NCBI RefSeq assembly: GCF_001590905.1
Contig: NZ_BCTT01000013.1
Span: 1 to 64,000 of the forward strand
Length of the DNA stretch: 64,000 nucleotides
Direction of reading: 5' to 3'
DNA from: Serratia grimesii NBRC 13537
GTDB taxonomy: Bacteria > Pseudomonadota > Gammaproteobacteria > Enterobacterales > Enterobacteriaceae
A model generated the notes under the pieces. That model made no database searches. It had not been told where the DNA came from and saw nothing but the letters and a program-made list of their open reading frames with translations. Positions 1 through 9,652 of this stretch are shown piece by piece (position 1 is the first letter of the stretch; every line of letters starts with the position of its first letter). Position numbers and translations under genes: made by a program.

Positions 1-8
1 ACCCACCA
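1..8 (+). tRNA. 3' end of a preceding tRNA (partial)
   Basis: The window opens with ACCCACCA, identical to the 3' acceptor end plus CCA of the next tRNA at 123. Val and Lys tRNAs in such arrays both end this way, so this is most likely the tail of another tRNA-Val gene cut by the window edge. Its identity cannot be fixed from eight bases. Confidence 0.6.
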
Positions 9-47
9 CTCATTCTCTTGTTTAGCAGTACCCGGAAGTTCTGAAGT

Positions 48-123
48 GGGTGATTAGCTCAGTTGGTAGAGCATCTCCTTTACACGGAGGGGGTCGGCGG
101 TTCGAGCCCGTCATCACCCACCA
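48..123 (+). tRNA. tRNA-Val (anticodon UAC)
   Basis: A 76-nt cloverleaf with encoded CCA. The acceptor arm GGGTGAT pairs with ATCACCC, the D-arm reads AGCTCAGTTGGTAGAGC, the anticodon arm is TCTCC/GGAGG with TAC at 81-83, and the T-arm carries GGTTCGAGCC. It closely resembles E. coli valT/valU. Together with the following tRNA-Lys it matches the valUXY-lysV type of array, which in E. coli lies close upstream of yfeR-ligA-cysK, the same genes found later in this window. Confidence 0.97.
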
Positions 124-130
124 CTTCTGC

Positions 131-206
131 GGGTCGTTAGCTCAGTTGGTAGAGCAGTTGACTTTTAATCAATTGGTCGCAGGTTCGAATCCCGCACGAC
201 CCACCA
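131..206 (+). tRNA. tRNA-Lys (anticodon UUU)
   Basis: A 76-nt tRNA with encoded CCA, nearly identical to E. coli tRNA-Lys: acceptor GGGTCGT/ACGACCC and anticodon TTT at 164-166. It lies 7 nt after tRNA-Val, so both probably derive from one precursor transcript that ends at the terminator at 213-238. tRNA-Lys genes are frequent integration sites. I see no second copy of its 3' end elsewhere in the window and no integrase gene. Confidence 0.98.
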
Positions 207-212
207 ATACAG

Positions 213-238
213 AAAAAAGCGCCTTTTGGCGCTTTTTT
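213..238 (+). terminator. Rho-independent terminator of the tRNA operon
   Basis: A perfect hairpin, AAAAAAGCGCC / TTTT / GGCGCTTTTTT, begins 7 nt after the tRNA-Lys CCA end. It should end the Val-Lys tRNA transcript. Confidence 0.93.
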
Positions 239-321
239 CGCATCTGTCGTTCAGAACCCCTCAAAACCTTTACCACCCTCCCAGTATCTTCATACAACTA
301 ACCATGCTCGTTATTAGGGAG

Positions 322-447
322 AGCGTGCCGAAGGGGTCGTAGCGGCTTGCCCGCCGACCAATTTGCCGGGAGCAAATTGGAACGACTTCCAGTCGGCCCG
401 TAGGGTGGGACACATGGACGTGTCCCATAATGGCCCCTCGGTGCGCT
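322..447. repeat. Multi-hairpin palindromic intergenic element
   Basis: The 338-nt stretch between tRNA-Lys and entA holds no gene. It contains nested inverted repeats: outer imperfect arms 322-336 and 434-447, GCCGAC 353-358 with GTCGGC 392-397, CCAATTTGC 358-366 with GCAAATTGG 372-380, and TGGGACAC 406-413 with GTGTCCCA 420-427. This looks like a mobile palindromic repeat or a structured RNA. No copy was seen elsewhere in the window, so the family is unassigned. Confidence 0.6.
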
Positions 448-487
448 AGGCCGGGTATCTCGGGTTTAAAGACAACTATTTCACTAC

Positions 488-514
488 AAAATAAAGGCGC
501 TGCAAGCAGCGCCT
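488..514 (-). terminator. Terminator downstream of entA
   Basis: AGGCGCT...AGCGCCT (495-514) reads on the minus strand as a GC-rich hairpin followed by TTTATTTT. It lies about 30 nt after the entA stop, at the right place to end the entCEBA transcript. Confidence 0.7.
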
Positions 515-544
515 ATAGGCTATAGCGAAGGTAAAACCTGATAA

Positions 545-1303
545 TCAGGCCGCCAGCGTCGCCCCGCCATCAATCACAATATCCTGCATGGTGATATGGC
601 TGGCGCGATCGGAAGCCAGGAACAAAATGGCATCGGCGATTTCCTGCGGCTGAGCAATTTTCCCCAACGGAATACCCAGTTTGAATTGCTCCGGGAAACC
701 ATTGATGGTGTTCTGCTCACCCGTTTCGTCCTGCCACATACCACGCTGCATTGGCGTATTGGTTGAACCTGGAGATACCAGGTTGCTACGGACGCCATAA
801 GGGGCCATTTCCAATCCTACGGTTTGACACAGGCTACGCAATGCCGCCTTGGAGGCACAATAGGCCGCCATACCGACACGCGGTACATGGGCTGCATTAG
901 ACGCCACACTGACGATAGCACCACGCCGTTGGCGGCGGAAAACGGGCAAAGCATGGCGGAACATATTGAATGCGCCACCCGCATTGACGGCCAGACAGGC
1001 CAGCCAATCTGCAGTGCTGGTTTCATCCGTCATCCCCATACGCAGAATACCCGCCCCATTCACCAGGACGTCCAATTCACCTTGCTCAGCCAGCAAACGT
1101 CTACACACAAGGTCTACTGCGTCAGGGTCGGCGATATCCAGTACTTCAGTACGGAAGGCATATTCCGCCTCGCCAAAGTGCTTATCGAATCCAATCACCT
1201 CGGCACCGGCCCGCATAAAAGCTAATGCCGTTTCTAACCCAATCCCGGCTCCCGCGCCAGTAACCCAGACACGCTTACCCGCGAAATCGCCCTGTTGCCC
1301 CAT
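545..1303 (-). CDS. entA: 2,3-dihydro-2,3-dihydroxybenzoate dehydrogenase EntA
   Basis: Oxidises 2,3-dihydro-2,3-dihydroxybenzoate to 2,3-dihydroxybenzoate with NAD+, the last step of the catechol branch of enterobactin synthesis, in the cytoplasm. At 252 residues it matches the classical SDR family: cofactor motif TGAGAGIG at 15-22, NGAG at 82-85, catalytic Ser around 132 and YCASK at 148-152. The start chosen is the ATG at 1303, which shares a base with the entB stop (TGATG) and has an AGGGGA ribosome site. A frame extension to 1336 would overlap entB further and is disfavoured. It is the last gene of entCEBA; the entH thioesterase that follows entA in E. coli is missing here. Confidence 0.95.
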   Translation of the reverse strand: MGQQGDFAGKRVWVTGAGAGIGLETALAFMRAGAEVIGFDKHFGEAEYAFRTEVLDIADPDAVDLVCRRLLAEQGELDVLVNGAGILRMGMTDETSTADWLACLAVNAGGAFNMFRHALPVFRRQRRGAIVSVASNAAHVPRVGMAAYCASKAALRSLCQTVGLEMAPYGVRSNLVSPGSTNTPMQRGMWQDETGEQNTINGFPEQFKLGIPLGKIAQPQEIADAILFLASDRASHITMQDIVIDGGATLAA

Positions 1304-2157
1304 CAGGCTTTCCCCTCTGACAACAGAGCCCACCAACCATCAATACTCGGGTTCTTGGCCAAGGCGATAAAATCAATATCACCACGGATTTTACGCCAGC
1401 GCGCTGCCAGCTCCATGATGCGCACCGAATCCAAACCGTAGTCGATCAGGTTTTCATCGTCACCCATATCTTCACTGTCTTCGTCGAGGAAAGGCATGAT
1501 TTGCTGACGCAGTGCTGCCTTACTGGCGATGCCTGGCAGCAGTTCCGCGGTCGTTACCACACGACCACAACGACCTGCGGTATAACGCAGGGCCATCAGG
1601 TGCTCTTCACGGGAGAAGTCGGCCAGGCCGTCAGCCACCATAAACGGCTGAATATTACGCATGAAGGCATCAATCGCCGTGGTCATGCAGCCGATATGCG
1701 CGTACACGCCGCAGATAATCAATTGATCGCGTCCTGACTCCTGCAAAATTTCCTGCAAGGGGGAGCGGTGGAAAGCACTGTAGCGCCACTTCACCAACAC
1801 GGTATCGTCGTCTTCCGGAGCCAAAGCAGCAACTACGGCTTGCTGTTCCGGATGTTTATTCAAACCCGGCCCCCACATGTCATTTAGCAAGGCGCGATCT
1901 TCATCGCTCTGCTGGTTCGGCTGCGCGGTGTAAAACACCGGGATACCCTGTGACTTGCAGTAACGGCGCAGGTTGGCAATGTTCTCCACCACCTGTTTGA
2001 TCAACGGGCTGTCTTCACCCCAGAAATTCAGAAAATACTGCTGCATGTCGTGGATCAGCAGTGCAGCGCGCTGCGGTTCTACCGTCCAGGTCACTTTGTT
2101 GGTTGGCAGCTCAGCCTGAGTCGGCAACGCGTAATCATTAAGTTTTGGAATGGCCAT
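1303..2157 (-). CDS. entB: Isochorismatase / aryl carrier protein EntB
   Basis: A bifunctional 284-residue protein. The N-terminal isochorismatase domain converts isochorismate to 2,3-dihydro-2,3-dihydroxybenzoate; the C-terminal aryl-carrier domain is loaded with dihydroxybenzoate by EntE and delivers it to EntF. The catalytic Asp lies in LLIHDMQ (D37) and the phosphopantetheine serine in GLDSVR (S244). The length equals that of E. coli EntB (285). The carrier needs a phosphopantetheinyl transferase, and no entD homologue lies in this window. It starts 3 nt after the entE stop and overlaps entA by one base. Confidence 0.96.
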   Translation of the reverse strand: MAIPKLNDYALPTQAELPTNKVTWTVEPQRAALLIHDMQQYFLNFWGEDSPLIKQVVENIANLRRYCKSQGIPVFYTAQPNQQSDEDRALLNDMWGPGLNKHPEQQAVVAALAPEDDDTVLVKWRYSAFHRSPLQEILQESGRDQLIICGVYAHIGCMTTAIDAFMRNIQPFMVADGLADFSREEHLMALRYTAGRCGRVVTTAELLPGIASKAALRQQIMPFLDEDSEDMGDDENLIDYGLDSVRIMELAARWRKIRGDIDFIALAKNPSIDGWWALLSEGKA

Positions 2158-2160
2158 GAC

Positions 2161-3789
2161 TTATTCTCCCTGGACCAGAGTCAGTTGTTGCGCCTCTAGG
2201 CGTTGGCGCAACAGTTTTTTATCCACTTTGCCAACCGGGGTGAGCGGCAGCGTATCAACCTGTATAAAGCGGTCGGGTAACTTGAAATCGGCCACACCCT
2301 CGGCGCGTAAATGGCGACGCAGCACGACCGGTTTCAGTGCAGTTGTGGCGATAATATAGGCGCAGCTTTTTTCGCCCATCAGCTCATCCGGCATCGACAC
2401 CAGCGCCGCATTGATCACTTCCGGATGGCGTAACAGCAGATTTTCGATCTCCTCGGCGGCGATCTTTTCCCCACCGCGGTTGATCTGATCTTTCTGTCGC
2501 CCCTCAACCTTCACATAACCGTCTTCGGTCAGGCTGATCAGATCGCCAGAACAGTAGAAACCGTCGTTATCAAAAGCCGCCGCGTTATGTTCCGGGCTTT
2601 GGTAATAACCGCGGAAGGTATAAGGCCCACGGGTCATGAGACGCCCGGTTTCCCCTACCGGCAGTGGGTTGCCATCATCATCAGCCACCCACAACTCGTC
2701 ATCCGGAGACATCGGGCAGCCTTGGGTCGTCAAAATATGCTGATCGTCATCATCCAACCGGGTGTAGTTCACCAAGCCTTCCGCCATACCGAACACCTGC
2801 TGTAACTGGCAGCCGATTTCCGCGGGAATGCGTGCCGCCAGCGTTTCACCCAACTTGGCGCCGCCCACCTGTAGCAGCTTAAGGCTGGCCAGTTGTTGGC
2901 AACCGCCCCACTCTTCAATAGCCTGCAGCCACAGCGTCACCGCCGGTGGTACGAGCGCAGTCACATTAATCTGATGCTGATCGATTAGTCGGAAGCACTG
3001 CCCGGCATCGGGATCGCTGGCGAACACGACCAATCCGGCACCATAGAAAACACCCAGGACACCCGGGGAGCTCATCGGGTAGTTATGCGCAACCGGTAAC
3101 GCGCACAAATAGCGGGTATCAACGTCGAAATGACAGATCTCCACACTGCGGCGAATGCTGTAGTAGTAATCATTGTGGGTGCGAGGGATAAGCTTTGGCG
3201 TACCGGTGCTGCCACCAGACAACTGGAAAAATGCCACCTGGTCTGCCGGAGTTGGTGCAACAACAAAATCTGCGCTGTCCTCTGCCAACCAAGCCGACAG
3301 TGACTGTTCACCGTCATCCTGGCTACGTAACCCCACCACACGCAATGAAGGATGCTCGGCACGGAACGCCGTCAGGAATTCGTCGTTACCAAACAGACCA
3401 TGTTGACGGTCGGCAATCAGTAATGCCGGTTTGATTTGTGTGGCATAAGCGTTCAGCTCATTGCGTTGATGACTGAAGAGTGCGTTCACTGGCACAACAC
3501 CCATTTTCAGCAACGCAAAGAACGTTACATAGAACTCGACCACGTTACCCAGTTGCACCAACGCAGTATCACCGCTTTGCATACCCCGACGTTGAAGGGC
3601 TGCAGCCAACCGGTCGGAAAGCTGGTTAAGCTGACGATAGCTCAGGCTACGTTGTGGGTCGATCAACGCGATGGCGTCATTTTTAGCCTGACGAGTGATG
3701 ATGTCGGTCAATGGCCGATCAGTCCAATATCCGCGTTCACGATAACGACGGGCTAAATCATCAGGCCAGGGGGTAAAAGCAATACTCAT
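2161..3789 (-). CDS. entE: 2,3-dihydroxybenzoate-AMP ligase EntE
   Basis: Adenylates 2,3-dihydroxybenzoate and transfers it to the pantetheine arm of EntB. The 542-residue protein (E. coli 536) carries the AMP-binding P-loop SGGSTGTPK at 191-199, the acyl-activating motif YCSGDL, and the C-terminal hinge and catalytic lysine region ([21 protein letters not shown]). It is the second gene of entCEBA, 8 nt downstream of entC and 3 nt upstream of entB. Confidence 0.96.
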   Translation of the reverse strand: MSIAFTPWPDDLARRYRERGYWTDRPLTDIITRQAKNDAIALIDPQRSLSYRQLNQLSDRLAAALQRRGMQSGDTALVQLGNVVEFYVTFFALLKMGVVPVNALFSHQRNELNAYATQIKPALLIADRQHGLFGNDEFLTAFRAEHPSLRVVGLRSQDDGEQSLSAWLAEDSADFVVAPTPADQVAFFQLSGGSTGTPKLIPRTHNDYYYSIRRSVEICHFDVDTRYLCALPVAHNYPMSSPGVLGVFYGAGLVVFASDPDAGQCFRLIDQHQINVTALVPPAVTLWLQAIEEWGGCQQLASLKLLQVGGAKLGETLAARIPAEIGCQLQQVFGMAEGLVNYTRLDDDDQHILTTQGCPMSPDDELWVADDDGNPLPVGETGRLMTRGPYTFRGYYQSPEHNAAAFDNDGFYCSGDLISLTEDGYVKVEGRQKDQINRGGEKIAAEEIENLLLRHPEVINAALVSMPDELMGEKSCAYIIATTALKPVVLRRHLRAEGVADFKLPDRFIQVDTLPLTPVGKVDKKLLRQRLEAQQLTLVQGE

Positions 3790-3797
3790 GGGAATGT

Positions 3798-5006
3798 CTA
3801 TCCTTGGTTCAGGCCAAACGCCCGCGAAATGGTACTGAGTTTGGTGCCGGTTTCATGCCACTCAGATTCCGGCGAAGAGTCCTGCACTATGCCGGCACCG
3901 GCAAACAGCCGCACCTGATTGCCTTGCACCGTGCCACAACGAATCGTCACCACCCACTCACCGTTACCTTCGGCATCACACCAGCCGACAATCCCGCCAA
4001 ACAGGCCGCGGTCAAAGGGCTCCAGTTGCTTAATCACCTGGTGTGCCAATGCCGTCGGCGTACCGCACAGCGCGGGCGTTGGGTGCAGCAGGCAGGCCAG
4101 CGAGAGCGCATTTTCAGCACGGCTGGCAGCCTCACCGTCAATCGGTGTCGACAAGTGCCACAGCGTGGTGGTGCTCAATAACTCAGGTGTGGTTGGGATA
4201 TTCAGATAGCTGCAACGTTCGGTCAGCACCTGCCGCATCCCTTCGGTGACAAACTGGTGCTCATAGCGATCTTTTTCTGATACCAACAGCTGCTGACTGA
4301 TCTCGCGATCTCGCTGTGGATCGGCATTGCGTCGAGCGGAACCGGCCAACGGGTTAGAGAAAAATTGAGCGCCGGACTTACGTAACAGCAGTTCTGGGCT
4401 AGCACCCAGCAATGCCCCCTGTTCCAGCGGTACATGGAAGTGGAAACCATGTGGGTTCTGGGCGATGATACGCGCCATCAACGCCTGACGGTCCACCGGC
4501 TCGCGTGTTTCAATCTCCAGCAAACGCGACAGGACCACTTTATCCAACTGGTCGCCTTTGGTCGCTTCTACCGCATCCGCCACCATTTGCATGAAGGGTT
4601 GTTGAGCAGGTACCTCTCTTTGACGGGTAATTTCCGGCAAAGCGTCCTGTGGAGATTTCACGCTGGCCAAAAAGGCATCGCGTTCAAACCATTGAGTGTG
4701 CTGAGGGATAAACAGCGCAGAGGGTTGATGAGTGTCAAACGGGATCGCACCGCACAAAACCGGGTTCTTAACTCCTGCCAGTTTGGCCTCAGCAAAAGCA
4801 TGCTGCACCGCCTGCTGGAATTCGCCATTCAATTGGTCGCCATCCAGGGCCGGCAGCGTGATTTTGGCGAAGCAGCCTTGCGTGCTCAGGCTACGGAAAG
4901 GAGAGGTAAAGAAAAAGCCGGAAGTCGGCGACACACCTGCGACAGGCTGTTCGCTATCCTTGCTTTGTGGCTTCTTATGCCCGGTACCCTTTACTGTAAC
5001 ACTCAT
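3798..5006 (-). CDS. entC: Isochorismate synthase EntC
   Basis: Converts chorismate to isochorismate, diverting it to catechol siderophore synthesis. The C-terminal chorismate-binding domain is intact (GSARR, FGGIVGW and IRCGT motifs; E. coli EntC is 391 residues). I start it at ATG 5006, which has GGGAG correctly spaced upstream and gives 402 residues; an in-frame start at 5033 has no such site. It is the first gene of entCEBA, transcribed away from fepB, with a Fur-like box 38 nt upstream of the start codon. Confidence 0.95.
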   Translation of the reverse strand: MSVTVKGTGHKKPQSKDSEQPVAGVSPTSGFFFTSPFRSLSTQGCFAKITLPALDGDQLNGEFQQAVQHAFAEAKLAGVKNPVLCGAIPFDTHQPSALFIPQHTQWFERDAFLASVKSPQDALPEITRQREVPAQQPFMQMVADAVEATKGDQLDKVVLSRLLEIETREPVDRQALMARIIAQNPHGFHFHVPLEQGALLGASPELLLRKSGAQFFSNPLAGSARRNADPQRDREISQQLLVSEKDRYEHQFVTEGMRQVLTERCSYLNIPTTPELLSTTTLWHLSTPIDGEAASRAENALSLACLLHPTPALCGTPTALAHQVIKQLEPFDRGLFGGIVGWCDAEGNGEWVVTIRCGTVQGNQVRLFAGAGIVQDSSPESEWHETGTKLSTISRAFGLNQG

Positions 5007-5043
5007 CGGTTCTCCCTTTCGTATCATTAACAATAACCCGTAT

Positions 5044-5062
5044 AATAATGATTATCATTTGT
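5044..5062. promoter_or_regulatory. Fur box in the entC-fepB divergent promoter
   Basis: The core AATGATTATCATT (5047-5059) matches the Fur consensus exactly, and the 19-mer matches at 15 positions by eye. It lies between the divergent entC and fepB genes. Further AT-rich Fur-like trimers occur nearer fepB (about 5123-5142 and 5165-5183), so several Fur dimers may bind. Iron repression of both transcripts is inferred from this. Confidence 0.85.
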
Positions 5063-5204
5063 ATTGAATCGCGTTAAATTACCCTCGTGAATATGCTATG
5101 TCAATAAATGTAAACAGTTCTTCCAATCATAATCATGATATAAAACCAGCAGCTTTAATTATATAAATGATAAGTATTACTATTTAACTTCTAAGGAATT
5201 CTTT

Positions 5205-6164
5205 ATGAAGAAGAACCTGCTCATCAGCCTGGCACTATTTGGCATGATGGCTATCGGTGTAACCCATGCCGCAGACGCTGGCTGGCCACGCAAAATTGAA
5301 ACGTCACACGGCGTGGTAACACTCACATCCCCTCCAGCCCGTATCGTTTCCACCAGCGTTACCGTCACCGGTACCCTGCTGGCGATCGACGCACCGGTAG
5401 TCGCCAGTGGTGCCACAACGCCAGGCAGCCGTCTGGCGGACTCACAAGGGTTCTTCCATCAGTGGAGCGCTATCGCGGCGCAACGCGGCGTTAAACGCCT
5501 GTACATCGGTGAACCCAATGCAGAAGCCATCGCCGGTGAAGCCCCCGATCTGATTATCATTTCGGCAACCGGTGCCGATTCCGCTCTGCGTTTGTACGAT
5601 CAACTCTCCGCCATTGCCCCGGTGTTGGTCGTCAATTACGACGACAAAAGTTGGCAAGCGTTGGCGACTCAATTGGGCCAGGTCACTGGACATGAAGCCC
5701 AGGCACAAAAAATCGTCAGTGATTTCGATGCCCGTGAGAAATCGTTGAAACAGCGCATGAAGCTACCGGAACAACCCGTCTCCGCATTGGTATTCAGCGC
5801 CGATGGCAAGGCTGCCAATCTATGGACGGCTGAATCTTCCCAAGGCCAAATGCTCAAACAGCTTGGTTTTACGCTAGCCATCCCGCCAGCCAAGCTGAAC
5901 AACAGCCGCAGCATGGGGATGCGCAAAGACATTATTCAACTGAGCGGTGAGAACCTGGCGGAAGGTCTGAACGGCCAGACGCTGATGTTATTTGCCAACA
6001 ACGACAGTGATGCACAACGGCTGATGGCTAATCCTTTCCTGGCTCATCTGCCGTCAGTACAACACAAGCGGGTTTACGCACTGGGGAATGATACTTTCCG
6101 ACTGGATTATTACAGCGCCAGCAACCTGCTGACGCTGTTGGAAAAACAGTTTATTTCTCAGTAG
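5205..6164 (+). CDS. fepB: Ferric-enterobactin periplasmic binding protein FepB
   Basis: Captures the ferric catecholate siderophore in the periplasm and passes it to FepDGC. The 319-residue protein has a Sec signal peptide (MKKNLLIS..., likely cleaved near residue 22-23) and a type III solute-binding fold; E. coli FepB is 318. AAGGA lies 8 nt before the ATG. It is transcribed alone, divergent from entC. Its 3' end overlaps the converging entS by 14 bases. Confidence 0.94.
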   Translation: MKKNLLISLALFGMMAIGVTHAADAGWPRKIETSHGVVTLTSPPARIVSTSVTVTGTLLAIDAPVVASGATTPGSRLADSQGFFHQWSAIAAQRGVKRLYIGEPNAEAIAGEAPDLIIISATGADSALRLYDQLSAIAPVLVVNYDDKSWQALATQLGQVTGHEAQAQKIVSDFDAREKSLKQRMKLPEQPVSALVFSADGKAANLWTAESSQGQMLKQLGFTLAIPPAKLNNSRSMGMRKDIIQLSGENLAEGLNGQTLMLFANNDSDAQRLMANPFLAHLPSVQHKRVYALGNDTFRLDYYSASNLLTLLEKQFISQ

Positions 6165-7419
6165 ATTCTGCGGCGGGCCGGAGATCGTTTTCTTGCCCGC
6201 CACTGCCCACCTGACGCAAACCGCGCATCGCAAACGCCAGCACTACGCCGAGTACCGCAACACCAAAACCAAAGCTGGTTGATGTCATCGCTGGCAGCAT
6301 AAACGCACCCATCGCCCCCAACAGCAACGCTCCAAGTGCGTCACCCACCACGTTCTGCGCCGTCCACAGGCCATTAATGCGCCCGAGGAACGCATCAGGC
6401 GTCAGGTTCTGGATCAACCCATACTGCAACAATGAGTTCAGCGCGCTCAGGTAACCAAAAACCACCAGGAAAAACAGCGCCAGACCATACCATGGCATGA
6501 GACCAAACAGACCAATGGCAACGAAAGCGCCAATCGCCGTCATCAGCATCATCCAACCCGGACGCGCAACGTGGGCAACCCGACCACTGGTGAAGGCGCC
6601 AATCGCCGCCCCCAATGGCACAGCAGAGTACATAAAGCCCAACTGCGCCGCGCTGACATGCCACATACCGGACATGGCCGGATACAATACTCGCACCGCA
6701 CTGGCCATGGTCAGCAGTGCACCGATCAGCGCCACCATACCAATCACCCGATTGCGGAACAGAAAGCCAAAACCGCCGGCGAGCGCACGCAGCGGATGCT
6801 CACGCGGCTGTGGTGGTGGAAACAGCTGTGGAAGACGCAGTAAAGGGATCAGCGTCAGTAAGGTACCAAATGCCGCCAAAGCGTAGTTCCACGTCACACC
6901 GGCGTTAGCGATCACCAAGCCACCGATCGCCGGGGAGAGGATCGAACCAAAACGCACCGTCAGCATGCTGATAGCCCCGGCCTGTACGATATTTTCACGC
7001 CCTACCAGCGCCGGTGTTGCCGCCAACAGTGCCGTGACGCCGACCGCGCCAAAGAAACCGTCCCAGACCGCCAGCAGATAAATCAGTGTTAATGACGGTG
7101 CGGGCAACGCAGCATTCATACACAGGCCGATAAAACCTATGCCGCAGGTGGAACGCGCAAACAAAATCAAACGGCGACGTTCGTAGCGATCGGCCAGTAC
7201 ACCGCCCATCAGTAATCCGGCAAACATGCCGCTGCCTGCCAGCGTTACGGACAATCCGACCAACAGCGTCGATCCGGTCAAGGCTTGAATCTGAACCGGG
7301 ATCGCAATGGCCATCAACCCCAACGCGAGAATAGAAATAAAACGCGCGCAGAATACGGCACGAAAGGCGCCATTGGTCTTAAGCAGGCCAAAATCAAGCA
7401 AAATAGAGGGCTTACTCAT
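6151..7419 (-). CDS. entS: Enterobactin exporter EntS
   Basis: A major facilitator superfamily protein of 422 residues, predicted with 12 membrane segments, exporting newly made siderophore across the inner membrane. It is strongly similar to E. coli EntS through [31 protein letters not shown] and [12 protein letters not shown]. The start is set at ATG 7419, giving [16 protein letters not shown] as in E. coli; an in-frame start 48 nt upstream adds an unrelated leader. It is divergent from fepD, sharing a Fur-type promoter region. Confidence 0.94.
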   Translation of the reverse strand: MSKPSILLDFGLLKTNGAFRAVFCARFISILALGLMAIAIPVQIQALTGSTLLVGLSVTLAGSGMFAGLLMGGVLADRYERRRLILFARSTCGIGFIGLCMNAALPAPSLTLIYLLAVWDGFFGAVGVTALLAATPALVGRENIVQAGAISMLTVRFGSILSPAIGGLVIANAGVTWNYALAAFGTLLTLIPLLRLPQLFPPPQPREHPLRALAGGFGFLFRNRVIGMVALIGALLTMASAVRVLYPAMSGMWHVSAAQLGFMYSAVPLGAAIGAFTSGRVAHVARPGWMMLMTAIGAFVAIGLFGLMPWYGLALFFLVVFGYLSALNSLLQYGLIQNLTPDAFLGRINGLWTAQNVVGDALGALLLGAMGAFMLPAMTSTSFGFGVAVLGVVLAFAMRGLRQVGSGGQENDLRPAAESTEK

Positions 7420-7508
7420 GTGCTTTCTCACCACAACTAAAGAAAAGGGGCAGCGTCTGTGCTGCAATAGCGAAGGGACTCATGGTACCATAGATGAAAA
7501 CAATCAAT

Positions 7509-7527
7509 AATGATAATAAATATCATT
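7509..7527. promoter_or_regulatory. Fur box in the entS-fepD divergent promoter
   Basis: A perfect inverted repeat, AATGATA (7509-7515) and TATCATT (7521-7527), in an AT-rich stretch that also reads AATAATGATAATAAATATC. This is a typical overlapping Fur site between entS and fepD, about 25 nt before the fepD ATG. Confidence 0.82.
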
Positions 7528-7553
7528 TATATTCAATTAAATAATGGATTGTT

Positions 7554-8627
7554 ATGTTACGGATTTCACGCCATTGCACACAGTCTGTTCCCACCCCACG
7601 CGGGCGTCATCTTGGGAACACTCCCCATTCATTCCGTGGCAGGCTGTTTGGCCTGCTGATTGCCCTTTTCGCACTGCTGGTTATCATGCTGCTCAGCCTG
7701 TCGCTTGGCGCTAAATCTATCCCTTTTGACACAGTTATCCAGGCGCTTAACGGACAATGCAGCGGCGCGGACTGCACCATCATTACCAACGCCCGGCTGC
7801 CACGCACGCTGGTTGGCGTGTTGGCCGGCATCGCGCTGGGTCTGTCTGGAGTACTGATGCAAACCCTCACCCGTAATCCGCTGGCCGATCCCGGTATTCT
7901 TGGGGTTAACGCCGGTGCGGGTTTTGCCGTAGTGCTGGGTATCACTTTCTTTGGCGCCGCTAACATCAGTCAATATCTGTGGTTCGCCTTTGCTGGCGCA
8001 ATGTTTGCCGCGCTGCTGGTCGCATTGATCGGTGCTCTGGGTGGCAGCAGCCTGAACCCGGTACGCCTGACGCTAGCCGGGGTCGCCATGGCGGCGGTGC
8101 TAGAGGGCCTGACCTCCGGGATTTCCCTGTTAAACCCGCTGGTGTTCGATCAGTTGCGTTTTTGGCAGGCCGGTTCGCTGGATATTCAAAATATGCAGGT
8201 AGTGCGCACCGTCGCCCTGCCGATCCTGCTGGGCACGCTGATTACGCTATGGATGAGTAAGTCGCTGAATAGCCTGAGCATGGGCAATGAATTAGCCACT
8301 GCGCTGGGGACCGGCATTGTTCGTACCCAGTTGTTGGGCCTGCTGGCCATTACCTTACTGTGCGGCGGTGCCACTGCCGCCGTCGGCCCGATTGCCTTTG
8401 TTGGCCTGATGATGCCACATATTGCTCGTCGGCTGGCCGGTTCAGAACTGCACTGGATGCTGCCGTGGACACTGGTGTTGACCCCTATCCTGCTGTTGAG
8501 TGCCGACCTCATCGGCCGCTTCCTGGTTGCCGGTGAATTACGTGTCTCCATCGTCACCGCCCTGATTGGTGCACCGCTGCTGATCATTCTGGTGCGTCAA
8601 CGCCATATGTTCAGGAGGCAGCGCTAA
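7554..8627 (+). CDS. fepD: Ferric-enterobactin ABC transporter permease FepD
   Basis: An inner-membrane permease subunit of the FecCD family which, with FepG and the ATPase FepC, imports ferric enterobactin. The 357 residues include TRNPLADPGILGVNAGA and GPIAFVGLMMPHIAR, the conserved coupling region. It is about 23 residues longer at the N-terminus than E. coli FepD (334). The extra hydrophilic leader suggests a later true start is possible, but no internal ATG precedes the first membrane segment. It overlaps fepG by one base (TAATG). Confidence 0.94.
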   Translation: MLRISRHCTQSVPTPRGRHLGNTPHSFRGRLFGLLIALFALLVIMLLSLSLGAKSIPFDTVIQALNGQCSGADCTIITNARLPRTLVGVLAGIALGLSGVLMQTLTRNPLADPGILGVNAGAGFAVVLGITFFGAANISQYLWFAFAGAMFAALLVALIGALGGSSLNPVRLTLAGVAMAAVLEGLTSGISLLNPLVFDQLRFWQAGSLDIQNMQVVRTVALPILLGTLITLWMSKSLNSLSMGNELATALGTGIVRTQLLGLLAITLLCGGATAAVGPIAFVGLMMPHIARRLAGSELHWMLPWTLVLTPILLLSADLIGRFLVAGELRVSIVTALIGAPLLIILVRQRHMFRRQR

Positions 8628-9652
8628 TGTCGATGTCTGCAGCCCGTCAAATGGCGAACCATAAAATTCGAGCCTTGTCGCGTCCGACACTGACCGCGCT
8701 GTTGCTAATGCTGGCCGCTCTGGCGCTCGCCATTTACGCCTTGGGTTCTGGCGCACTGTCGCTAAGTGCTTCGCAGGTGATCGATGCCTTGCGTGGTGAA
8801 GGCCCGGCAAATCTGGCGGTGATCGTCACCCAGTGGCGCTTGCCACGCGTGACGATGGCACTGTTGCTGGGGGCCGCACTGGGCCTCAGCGGTGCCATTT
8901 TCCAGTCAATATTGCGCAACCCGCTCGGCAGCCCTGACGTAATTGGCTTTAACACCGGCGCCTACAGCGGTGTATTGGTGGCAATTGTGGTGTTTAATGG
9001 TGGTGTCTTCGGCATCACTACTGGGGCGTTGGCCGGTGGTTTACTCACCGCCGCGTTGATTTATTTGCTGGCATGGCGCAATGGTGTCGAATCATTCCGT
9101 TTGATTATCGTCGGCATCGCGGTGCGCGCCCTGCTGGTTGCCGGTAATACCTGGCTCCTTATCAGTGCATCGTTGGAGTCAGCGATGTCTGCCGGACTGT
9201 GGAATGCCGGTTCACTTAACGGTGTCAGCTGGGCGAAAAGCCTGCCCGTAATAGTCGTAATTGTACTGTGTTGCCTGCTGCTCTTGACCCTGGCTCGCCG
9301 CATGCGGCTGCTGGAAATGGGGGATGACGCCGCCTGTGCGCTCGGCGTGTCAGTGGAACGTTCGCGTGTATTGCTACTACTGATCGGGGTTATCCTGACA
9401 GCCGCCGCAACCGCTGTGGCTGGACCAATCTCCTTTATCGCATTGGTGGCACCACAGATTGCCCGACGCCTGTGCGCTAACCGTAGCGTACTGCTGCTGA
9501 CGGCTCTGACTGGCGCACTGCTGCTGCTGTTCGCTGATGTCGCCGCACAACGCCTGTTTATGCCTTATCAGTTGCCGGTCGGTGTACTCACCGTCAGCCT
9601 GGGTGGCATTTACCTGATTTGGCTATTAATCCGTGAGTCACGAAAAAAATGA
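8627..9652 (+). CDS. fepG: Ferric-enterobactin ABC transporter permease FepG
   Basis: The second FecCD-type permease half, 341 residues, with about nine hydrophobic segments, the SILRNPLGSPDVIGFNTGA motif and the GPISFIALVAPQIARRL coupling motif. The ATG overlaps the fepD stop, and fepC starts inside its stop codon (ATGA), so the three genes are translationally coupled. Confidence 0.94.
   Translation: MSMSAARQMANHKIRALSRPTLTALLLMLAALALAIYALGSGALSLSASQVIDALRGEGPANLAVIVTQWRLPRVTMALLLGAALGLSGAIFQSILRNPLGSPDVIGFNTGAYSGVLVAIVVFNGGVFGITTGALAGGLLTAALIYLLAWRNGVESFRLIIVGIAVRALLVAGNTWLLISASLESAMSAGLWNAGSLNGVSWAKSLPVIVVIVLCCLLLLTLARRMRLLEMGDDAACALGVSVERSRVLLLLIGVILTAAATAVAGPISFIALVAPQIARRLCANRSVLLLTALTGALLLLFADVAAQRLFMPYQLPVGVLTVSLGGIYLIWLLIRESRKK

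Noticed and set aside
131-206. Search for an att duplication of the tRNA-Lys 3' end
   Set aside because: No second copy of its T-arm and acceptor sequence was seen in the window, and no integrase gene is present, so an integrated element cannot be delimited.
4434-5030. A 198-codon open frame on the plus strand opposite entC
   Set aside because: Shadow of entC; no recognisable domains and it would run into the entC-fepB control region.
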